A stretch of DNA of 64,000 bases from Phaeospirillum tilakii (lineage in GTDB: Bacteria; Pseudomonadota; Alphaproteobacteria; Rhodospirillales; Magnetospirillaceae), in contig NZ_JBHUIY010000007.1 of assembly GCF_042683125.1 (NCBI RefSeq), forward strand, positions 1-64,000, written 5' to 3'. Both the position numbers and the translations under genes were made by a program. Below, piece after piece: positions 54,999 to 61,701 of this stretch (the stretch's first letter is position 1; each line of letters starts with the position of its first letter). A model generated the notes under the pieces. That model ran no database searches. It saw nothing but the letters and a program-made list of their open reading frames with translations, and was not told the origin of the DNA.

Positions 54999-56045
54999 TC
55001 AGTCGGCGTGGCGCGAGCGGTGGCCGAAGCGGGCGAACACGCTGCGCATGAACAGGGCGCATTCGATCGTGCCGGCCTCGGGGCCGATGCCGTGCAGGCG
55101 GGCGCGATCGACGATCCGCGCCACCAGTTCGGGATCGGCGCGCGGGCCGAACAGCCGGCCGAACACGGTGGTGCCGATGCAATCCTCGGCCACCAGCAGC
55201 ATCACCGCCAATTGTTCCTTGCGCAGGCCCAGCCCCTCGACCAGGGCGACGGCGGGAGCGGCACCGACGCCGCGCAGGATCTCGGCGGCGGCGCGGACAT
55301 TGTCGGGATTGGGCAGCGCCGCCCGCACGTCGGGGTCGAGCCACACCGGCACGAAGGCGTCGGGGTGGAGCTGGTGACTGTCGGGCGAGAGAATTTCGGC
55401 GGCGGTGGCCGAGGCGGCAGATGACCGGCGCGCCGTGGCCGTGGGGCGGCCGCCCGACAGCGCGGTCGGCAGCGGTCCGGCCGGGCGGGCGGGGCGGGCT
55501 TCGGCCGGGTCGGGGCCGTCGACCAGCCGGGTCAGGGCGTCGGGTTCGCGGGCCTCGAGCAGGCGGCGGCCGAGCCGGCGCACCGTCGAGGGCGTCAGCC
55601 GGGCATAATGCGGCACCAGCGGCACCTGCCAATCGTGCAGCAGATAGGCCTTGATCGCGTCGTACAGCTCGTCGGCCGGGCTGCGGCGGGGCGGCTCGGC
55701 CGGGCGGGCGGGCGCGGGCGCCAGCGAGCGGCGGAAATAGCGTTTGGCGGCGGTGCGGACCACCATCGCGATCACTTCGGCCAGCGAGCGGCCGCAGGAC
55801 AGCGGCACGAAATCGTCGCTGACCGGGCGGTGGCGCTCGTCGATCAGCACGGCGCGGAAACGGGCCCGCTCGCGCCGGAACACCGCGAAGCAGCGCCCGA
55901 GCAGGCCGAGATCGTCCATCACCCGGTCGTAGGCGTCCTCGCGCGGCAGAGCGTTCAGTTCCGGCAGGAACTGGCCCAGGATGTCGACCACCGGCCCGCG
56001 CAGGGCAAGGTTGATGCGGAACACCGCTGTGGCGGATTCGGACAC
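54999..56045 (-). CDS. Hypothetical protein, possibly a degenerate RadC/JAB-like protein
   Basis: A 348-aa soluble protein I do not firmly recognise. Residues about 50-150 (RCFAVFRRERARFRAVLIDE, DDFVPLSCGRSLAEVIAMVV, RTAAKRYFRRSLAP) align by eye with the JAB core of RadC (strand, Gly-turn, REVVR-like helix). The metal-binding HxH...D signature is absent and replaced by an Arg/Ala/Pro-rich insert. The central part is a low-complexity Pro/Ala/Arg linker and the C-terminal ~120 residues are helical (LRKEQLAVMLLVAEDCIGTT). It lies directly downstream of map on the same strand, the usual place of radC in many alphaproteobacteria, which supports the RadC relation. Function unknown. Confidence 0.7.
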   Translation of the reverse strand: MSESATAVFRINLALRGPVVDILGQFLPELNALPREDAYDRVMDDLGLLGRCFAVFRRERARFRAVLIDERHRPVSDDFVPLSCGRSLAEVIAMVVRTAAKRYFRRSLAPAPARPAEPPRRSPADELYDAIKAYLLHDWQVPLVPHYARLTPSTVRRLGRRLLEAREPDALTRLVDGPDPAEARPARPAGPLPTALSGGRPTATARRSSAASATAAEILSPDSHQLHPDAFVPVWLDPDVRAALPNPDNVRAAAEILRGVGAAPAVALVEGLGLRKEQLAVMLLVAEDCIGTTVFGRLFGPRADPELVARIVDRARLHGIGPEAGTIECALFMRSVFARFGHRSRHAD

Positions 56046-56208
56046 GATCTCTTCACTCTGTCTCGCCCCGGGCCGGTCGATGGACCGGCTCCGACATGGG
56101 AAGGCTCCGGCGCCCCGCCGTCGTTGCCGACCAGGGGCGCCTTACCGTTTCCATCATAGCCGGGTGGGCGGATCACCGTCTGTGGGCGTGCTCACAGACG
56201 GCAACCTT

Positions 56209-57012
56209 TCAGGGCGCGATCGGGTAGTGGTGCCCGCCGGGGGAGAGGGTGAAGATCTCGCAGCCGGTGGCGGTGACGCCGATCGAATGTTCGAACTGGG
56301 CCGAGAGCGAGCGGTCCTTGGTGACGGCGGTCCAGCCGTCGGCGAGGATCTTGGTGCCGGGCTTGCCGGCATTGACCATCGGCTCGATGGTGAAGATCAT
56401 CCCCTCGACCAGGGCGAGGCCCTCGCCGGGGCGGCCGTAATGCATGATGTTCGGCGGCTCGTGGAACACCCGGCCGAGGCCGTGGCCGCAGAAATCGCGC
56501 ACCACCGAGAAATGGTGCTTTTCGACGAAGCTCTGGATGACGTGGCCGATGTCGCCCAGCGTCACCCCGGGCCGGACGATCTCGATCGCCCGCATCAGGG
56601 ATTCGTAGGTGATCTCGACCAGCTTGCGGGCTTTGACGCCGGGCTTGCCGACGTAATACATCCGGCTCGAATCGCCGTGCCAGCCGTCGAGGATCGGGGT
56701 GACGTCGATGTTGATGATGTCGCCGTCCTCCAGCCGCTTGTCGCAGGGGATGCCGTGGCAGACGACATGGTTGATCGAGGTGCAGATCGATTTGGGGAAG
56801 CCGCGATAGCCGAGCGGGGCGCAGATGCCGCCGCGTTCGGCGATGAAGGCCGAGCAGAGCCGGTCGAGTTCCTCGGTGGTGACGCCGGGGACGATCGCCG
56901 GGCCGATGAAATCGAGGGTCTCCGCCGCCAGCCGGCCGGCCCGGCGCATGCCTTCGAAATCGGCCGGGCCATAGACATGAATGCGGGAGGCGTCCCTATC
57001 CTTGCGTTCCAT
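56209..57012 (-). CDS. map: Type I methionine aminopeptidase
   Basis: A 267-aa metalloprotease removing N-terminal Met from new proteins. Metal ligands are visible: the Asp pair in NIDVTPILDGWHGDSSRMYY, His in DFCGHGLGRVFHEPP, and Glu in MIFTIEPMVN plus Glu in AQFEHSIGVT. Substrate His lies in INHVVCHGIP. Length, motif order and the Cys-containing S1 loop (VVCHGIPCDK) match bacterial type Ia enzymes. Start at the ATG at 57010-57012. The RadC-like gene follows 163 bases downstream on the same strand. Confidence 0.96.
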   Translation of the reverse strand: MERKDRDASRIHVYGPADFEGMRRAGRLAAETLDFIGPAIVPGVTTEELDRLCSAFIAERGGICAPLGYRGFPKSICTSINHVVCHGIPCDKRLEDGDIINIDVTPILDGWHGDSSRMYYVGKPGVKARKLVEITYESLMRAIEIVRPGVTLGDIGHVIQSFVEKHHFSVVRDFCGHGLGRVFHEPPNIMHYGRPGEGLALVEGMIFTIEPMVNAGKPGTKILADGWTAVTKDRSLSAQFEHSIGVTATGCEIFTLSPGGHHYPIAP

Positions 57013-57147
57013 GATGCGTTCGCGTCCGTTGCTCCGGCGCGGATCCGGGCGCGTCGCGCCGCCGGCCGGAAATAAAGGGGTTCATTCGGGTATAACAGAT
57101 CGTGGCGGCAGCGTCCCCTCCGATCCCCCAAAGGGGGCGGCGAAGGA

Positions 57148-57957
57148 TCAGGACGCCGGCGCCCGCGCGGTCAGGGTGATCACCTCGACGGTGGCCGGCA
57201 GGCGGCCGTCTGCGCCCAGGAACCGCGCCCGGTAGCAACGGTCGAGTTCGGCCAGCAGCCGGCGCGGCGCGATGCCCCGGCGGCGGTCGGTGCGGGCGTT
57301 GGCCTCGCCCATGCCGCGCAGGTCGGCCAGCAGCCGGGGCAGTTCGGCATAGCGCACCACGATCGGCTCGGCGTCGGCCACCGGCTCGACCAAGCCGGCG
57401 CGCGGCAGCAGGGCGCCCAGCGTCTTGATGTCGGCCAGCGGGGCCAGCCGCGACGGGCCGCCGCCGCCCAGCGCCGTTTCGGCCTCGGCCAGCGCCTCGG
57501 CCAGTTCGGTCAGGGTGCCGGCCCCGGGCAGGGCGGCCAGCAGCAACCCGCCCGGCTTCAGCAGGCGGCGGATCTGCACCAGGGTGCCGGGCAGGTCGTT
57601 GACCCAGTGCAGCGACAGGCAGGACAGCACCAGATCGAAGCTGGCCGGGGCGAACGGCAGCGCCTCCTCGTCGGCGGCCAGGGTGGGGTGGCCGTTGCCG
57701 GCGGCGAGGGTGGCCATCGCCGGGGACAGGTCGCATTGCACCAGATGCTCGATCCCGCCGCGCCCGCCCAGCGCCGCCGCCATCTCGCCGCCGTGGCAGC
57801 CGAGGTCGAGGGCGCGGGGGAAGGGACGGTCGAAATCGGCGAGGCGGTCGGCCAGACGGTCGGCCACCTCCTCGATCAGGAAGGCATGGTTGGCGGCGAT
57901 GGGGGCGGCGCGGTCGCGATGGCGCCGCACCGCCCGGCGGTCGAAAATGGTATCCAT
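57148..57957 (-). CDS. SAM-dependent methyltransferase-fold protein (NDUFAF5/BioC-like)
   Basis: A 269-aa class I methyltransferase fold. The N-terminus IFDRRAVRRHRDRAAPIA and the motif I region PRALDLGCHGGEMAAALGGR, followed by CDLSPAMATLA, EEALPFAPASFDLVLSCLSL and HWVNDLPGTLVQIRRLLKPG. The F(D)RxxVRRHRDRAA start is the mark of the alphaproteobacterial orthologues of NDUFAF5, the complex I assembly hydroxylase, which are usually annotated BioC-like. Either respiratory complex I maturation or a small-molecule methyltransferase is possible; the first is favoured from the N-terminal signature. No biotin genes are nearby. Confidence 0.85.
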   Translation of the reverse strand: MDTIFDRRAVRRHRDRAAPIAANHAFLIEEVADRLADRLADFDRPFPRALDLGCHGGEMAAALGGRGGIEHLVQCDLSPAMATLAAGNGHPTLAADEEALPFAPASFDLVLSCLSLHWVNDLPGTLVQIRRLLKPGGLLLAALPGAGTLTELAEALAEAETALGGGGPSRLAPLADIKTLGALLPRAGLVEPVADAEPIVVRYAELPRLLADLRGMGEANARTDRRRGIAPRRLLAELDRCYRARFLGADGRLPATVEVITLTARAPAS

Positions 57958-58033
57958 CCTCGGGTTATCGCATGGGCGCGCCCCGTCGCCAACCCGCGCC
58001 CGTCTTTTGTTTCGAACCGGCTCAAGTCGCGTT

Positions 58034-58178
58034 AGGTCGGCATCCCCTCGATTTTCAAGGAGACTCTATCGCGGGCTCTGCCCGCGCCCGCCAAGGGCCG
58101 CAAGGCCCTTGGATCCCATTGGGGGGGGCGGGCGTGGACCGGCTTTTCCGCTTGGGCGCGGGTGGGCGGAGCCCACAT
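58034..58178. repeat. Intergenic repeat copy B
   Basis: It has AGGTCGGCATCCC (58034-58046), the GCGGGCTCTGCCCGC plus CCGCCAAGGGCCGCAAGG block to GGATCCC (58071-58116), and GGGTGGGCGGAGCCCACAT (58160-58178). These occur in the same order as in copy A at 35520-35701 but with different spacers. It sits between the divergently placed methyltransferase upstream region and the 3' end of the D,D-carboxypeptidase gene. Confidence 0.65.
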
Positions 58179-58206
58179 CACCCCGAAACCCGGGATGAGC
58201 CAGACG

Positions 58207-59514
58207 TCAGGCGTCGGGGCCGATCAGCTTGCAGCTCTGGCCGGCCTTGCCCAGGCGCTTGCAGGCGGCGCGGGCCTGGCTGAGGCTGAGCCCGGCCAGA
58301 CGGGCGCGGTAGACCGGGGTGCGGCCCTTCTGCTTGTCGATGTCGATCGCGCCCTTGCCGACCATCTTGCCCAGGGTGTGGACGGCCTTGGTGGCGGCCT
58401 GATGGGCCGGCTTGTATTCCTTGAAGGCGCCGACCTGGATGGTCCAGCTGTCCTCGGCATCGCCGGCGGCCTCGTCGTCGGCGGCCCGCTTGGCCGCCTT
58501 GCCGTGCGAGGCGGGCTTGCTGGCGGCGACCTTGGTCGGGGCCGGCTTGGCCGGGGCGGGACGGGCGGCGGCCTTCGTCGCCGGCTTGGCGGCGGCGGCG
58601 GTGCTGGCGGCATGGGCGGCGGCGACCAGCTCGTCGAGGTCGGCCGTGTCGTCGGCCGACGGCGCGGCGGCCAGCTCGACGCTTTCGCCGGTGCGCAGCT
58701 TGGCGAAGCCGCGGTCGAGCAGATCCTTCATGTGATTGTCGCGCTGGGGGCCGCTGGTGCCGCCGAACACCACGCCGACGATGCGGCGGCCATCGCGCAC
58801 CGCCGAGGAGATCAGATTGAAGCCGGACGCCGCGATGTAGCCGGTCTTGATGCCGTCGGCGCCGGGATAGCGCAGCATCAGCCGGTTGTGGGTGGTGATG
58901 GTCTGCCCCTTCCAGACGAACTGGCGGGTGGCGAAGTAGCGGTATTCGGCGGCGTGGCGGTTGATCATCGCCCGGGCCAGGATTGCCTGATCGCGCACCG
59001 TCGACATCTGGCCGGAATTGGGCAGGCCGGAGGCGTTGCGGTAGACGGTGCGGCTCATCCCCAGTTGCTGGGCCTTGCGGGTCATCATCTGGGCGAATTC
59101 GGGTTCGCTGCCGGCGATGCCCTCGGCCGCGACCACCGCCGCGTCATTGGCCGACTTGGTCACCAAGGCGAGGATGATGTCGCGCACCGCGATGGTCTCG
59201 CCCGGACGCAGGCCGAGCTTCGACGGCGCCTGCCCGGCGGCGTGGGCCGACACCCGCAATTGGCTGTCGAGCCTGAGACGGCCGGATTCCAGCTCGTCGA
59301 ACAGCAGGAACAGCGTCATCACCTTGGTCAGCGACGCCGGATAGCTGCGCACGTCCGGGTTGGCGGCATGGAGCACCTTGCCGCTTTCGGCATCGACCAC
59401 GATCGAGGCGTAACGTCCGGCCCAGGCGGGAGAGGCGGACAGGGACAGCAGGACGATCAATCCCGCCAGGAAATTGCGAAGCAATGGGAAAACCCCCAGG
59501 CATCTCGAATGCAC
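58207..59514 (-). CDS. D-alanyl-D-alanine carboxypeptidase with SPOR domain (PBP5/6-like)
   Basis: A 435-aa low-molecular-weight penicillin-binding protein that trims the terminal D-Ala of peptidoglycan stem peptides. Signal peptide cleaved near SPAWA-GRY. Catalytic motifs: SLTK (active Ser-Lys, about residue 61), SAN (about 120) and KTG (about 222). After the peptidase domain there is an Ala/Pro/Lys-rich linker (about 300-365) and a C-terminal SPOR domain (SWTIQVGAFKEYKPAHQAAT ... ARAACKRLGKAGQSCKLI), which binds denuded septal glycan and suggests action at the division site. The usual PBP5 C-terminal amphipathic anchor is replaced by SPOR. Confidence 0.94.
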   Translation of the reverse strand: MHSRCLGVFPLLRNFLAGLIVLLSLSASPAWAGRYASIVVDAESGKVLHAANPDVRSYPASLTKVMTLFLLFDELESGRLRLDSQLRVSAHAAGQAPSKLGLRPGETIAVRDIILALVTKSANDAAVVAAEGIAGSEPEFAQMMTRKAQQLGMSRTVYRNASGLPNSGQMSTVRDQAILARAMINRHAAEYRYFATRQFVWKGQTITTHNRLMLRYPGADGIKTGYIAASGFNLISSAVRDGRRIVGVVFGGTSGPQRDNHMKDLLDRGFAKLRTGESVELAAAPSADDTADLDELVAAAHAASTAAAAKPATKAAARPAPAKPAPTKVAASKPASHGKAAKRAADDEAAGDAEDSWTIQVGAFKEYKPAHQAATKAVHTLGKMVGKGAIDIDKQKGRTPVYRARLAGLSLSQARAACKRLGKAGQSCKLIGPDA

Positions 59515-59684
59515 GGTGGCAGCCTGCTGTTCCGGATGAGGATTGAGCGACAGTTACCCTAAAACTCTAAAGATTTCGTCAGGGAGAGTCCAGCTTGGCG
59601 GCAGGTTTTTTTTCTGGCACCCTCGACTGCCCTGGCCGCCCCGGCCGTCCGGCACCGGGTCCGGCCCTCCAGCGGAGACCGCGC

Positions 59685-60350
59685 ATGAAGATTGGAGCAG
59701 GCCTCGCTTTGGCCGTCGCGCTCGCCCTCGGCGCCTGCGCCTATCACGGCGACGACATCGGCAATCCGTTTTACCGCAAGCTGCAATGGTTTTCCTTCGC
59801 CGGGGGGGATGATCTGCGCGAATCCTGCGCCGCCGGCGGTCCCGACCGGCTGCGGCTGATCTACAACGCGGTGTGGGGCGAGCAGCTGCGGATCTACGAA
59901 TGGGACGGCACCGCCCGCGACCTGCGCATCCGGGTGGTCGGCCCGGGCAATCTGGCCCAGCTGACCAGCGACGATCTGCTGGCGCCGTGGCGGGCGGGCG
60001 AGACCCATGTCACCCTGTCCGAGGCCGACCATCACGCCCTGATCGAGGCCCTCGACGCCGCCGGCGCCTTCGGCCCGCCTGCGGTCGGGCTCGATCTGCC
60101 GTCGCGGGACTATTACTGGCTGGCCGCCACCTGCCACCAGGGCCGCTTCACCGTCACCGGCTGGCGTTATCCCTCGCCGTCCTTCGCCGCCGCCCGCTTC
60201 CCCGCCTTGCTGTTCGCCCGCGATCCCGGCCGCGACGGGGTGGCCCAACCGCGCGAGCGCGGCTTCGATCCGTTCCGCGCCGATGCCGAGCCGCGCGGCG
60301 CCGCCAACGACTTCCTCCTCACCATCGGCCGCAACGGATTGGTGAAATAG
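59685..60350 (+). CDS. Hypothetical lipoprotein
   Basis: A 221-aa predicted lipoprotein: signal MKIGAGLALAVALALGAC with lipobox LGAC (Cys18), then a globular domain starting YHGDDIGNPFYRKLQWFSFA. Conserved-looking features are two further Cys (ESCAAGGPDRLRLIYNAVWG and AATCHQGRFTVTGWRYPSPS), which could form a disulfide. The block LRLIYNAVWGEQLRIYEWD looks like a family shared among Rhodospirillales, but I cannot name it. It probably sits in the outer membrane facing the periplasm. It is divergent from the carboxypeptidase gene. Confidence 0.75.
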   Translation: MKIGAGLALAVALALGACAYHGDDIGNPFYRKLQWFSFAGGDDLRESCAAGGPDRLRLIYNAVWGEQLRIYEWDGTARDLRIRVVGPGNLAQLTSDDLLAPWRAGETHVTLSEADHHALIEALDAAGAFGPPAVGLDLPSRDYYWLAATCHQGRFTVTGWRYPSPSFAAARFPALLFARDPGRDGVAQPRERGFDPFRADAEPRGAANDFLLTIGRNGLVK

Positions 60351-60477
60351 CCACAATGCTGCACCTGCGAAAGGAGGCTTGACAGTCCGCGTCCGGCTGC
60401 GGGATCATGCTCATGTTGCAACGCAGCATGAGGGCCGGTTTCCCGGCCCCGGTGCGCTGTCGGGATGGAGGGAAGAG

Positions 60478-61128
60478 ATGACCACCAAAGTCAAACCGAC
60501 CGGGTCCGAGGGCGTCGAGGACTTTCCCCGGCCCGCCGCCGCCGCGCGGGCGGCCAAGGGCGCGGCCCCGGCCGTGCCGGGGGCCGACGCCATCGTCGCC
60601 CCGATCGCCGCGGCCCAGGCCGAGGCGGTCAAGACCCTGGGCGAGGCGGTCAACATCGGCAAGGAGACGATCGAGACCGTCGCCAAGGCCTCGGCCGACG
60701 CGGCGGCCAAGGGCTATGACCAGGCGCTCGATCTCGGCCGCGAGCAGGTCGCCGCCGCGGTCAAGGCGCATGGCGCGGTGTTCGAGGGCTACGAGGACGC
60801 GATCGCCTTCCAGCGCGACACCTTCGACGCCCTGGTCAAATCCGGCACCATCCTGACCCAGGGGCTGCACGAACTCGGCCGCGCCGCGATCGGGCTGGTC
60901 CAGGTGTCGATCGAGGACAACGTCGCCGCCGCCAAGGCGGTGCTGGGTGCGCGCACCGTCCAGGACCTGATCGACGCCCAGGCCGACCTGACCCGGGGCA
61001 ATCTCGACCGCCTGCTGGCCGAGGGCAGCCGCCTCGGCGACCACACCGTCCGCCTGATCGAGGATTCGGTGGCGCCGCTGACCGCCCGGGTCGAGGCGGC
61101 GCTGGAGCGGGCCCTGCACGCCGCCTGA
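60478..61128 (+). CDS. Phasin family protein
   Basis: A 216-aa alpha-helical, amphipathic protein of the phasin type, which coats polyhydroxyalkanoate granules. An N-terminal Pro/Ala-rich stretch is followed by long helices with AAAQAEAVKTLGEAVNIGKE, YEDAIAFQRDTFDALVKSGT and VQDLIDAQADLTRGNLDRLL, the last being a typical Phasin_2 segment (DLIDAQ.DL.R). The ATG at 60478 follows GGAGGGAAGAG. No PHA synthase gene is nearby. A strong terminator follows. Confidence 0.88.
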   Translation: MTTKVKPTGSEGVEDFPRPAAAARAAKGAAPAVPGADAIVAPIAAAQAEAVKTLGEAVNIGKETIETVAKASADAAAKGYDQALDLGREQVAAAVKAHGAVFEGYEDAIAFQRDTFDALVKSGTILTQGLHELGRAAIGLVQVSIEDNVAAAKAVLGARTVQDLIDAQADLTRGNLDRLLAEGSRLGDHTVRLIEDSVAPLTARVEAALERALHAA

Positions 61129-61167
61129 GCGGCGGTGGCGGACGCTTTTGCCGCTTTTTTCGGCCAT

Positions 61168-61202
61168 GGCCCGGCGGAAGTCCCTCCGCCGGGCCTTTTT
61201 TT
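61168..61202 (+). terminator. Intrinsic terminator after the phasin gene
   Basis: GGCCCGGCGGA (61168-61178), 6-nt loop, TCCGCCGGGCC (61185-61195), then seven T. A textbook rho-independent terminator, 40 bases past the phasin stop. Confidence 0.93.
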
Positions 61203-61328
61203 GCCGTTTTTCCCCCGGAGACTCGCCTTCTGTCGCGCCTTTCGCATCGATCGGCCCTTTTCGTCCGCCCGTTTCTCCCAATATGATAAGGGTACCCAGT
61301 TCGTAAGGATCACCGCCCCGGGGAGGCC

Positions 61329-61664
61329 ATGAGCGAGGACGGCAACGAGAGGCGTAACGGCGACCGCGCAGGTCAGACCGGCGTGGTCATCAAGACCCGC
61401 CCGCGCACCCGCAAGCCTTCGATGTACAAGGTCTTGATGCTGAACGACGACTACACGCCGATGGAGTTCGTCGTCCACGTCCTCGAGCACTACTTCGCCA
61501 AGAGCCGCGAAGAGGCGACGCGCATCATGCTCAATGTCCATACGCGGGGGGTCGGGGTCTGCGGCGTGTACACATATGAGGTGGCGGAGACCAAGGTGAC
61601 CCAGGTGATGGATCTGGCGCGCCAGAATCAGCATCCGCTGCAATGTACGATCGAGAAGGAGTAG
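61329..61664 (+). CDS. clpS: ClpS, N-end rule adaptor of ClpAP protease
   Basis: A 111-aa ClpS. The N-terminal ~30 residues are flexible (needed to enter ClpA). The core follows: PSMYKVLMLNDDYTPMEFVV (Asp residues that bind the substrate alpha-amino group), HVLEHYFAKSREEATRIMLN, VHTRGVGVCGVYTYEVAETK. This adaptor delivers N-degron proteins to ClpA. It lies 37 bases upstream of clpA in the usual operon. Confidence 0.96.
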   Translation: MSEDGNERRNGDRAGQTGVVIKTRPRTRKPSMYKVLMLNDDYTPMEFVVHVLEHYFAKSREEATRIMLNVHTRGVGVCGVYTYEVAETKVTQVMDLARQNQHPLQCTIEKE

Positions 61665-61701
61665 CCCGCCAGAGCCACTCCCTGCCAGGAAGGATCGGCC
61701 C

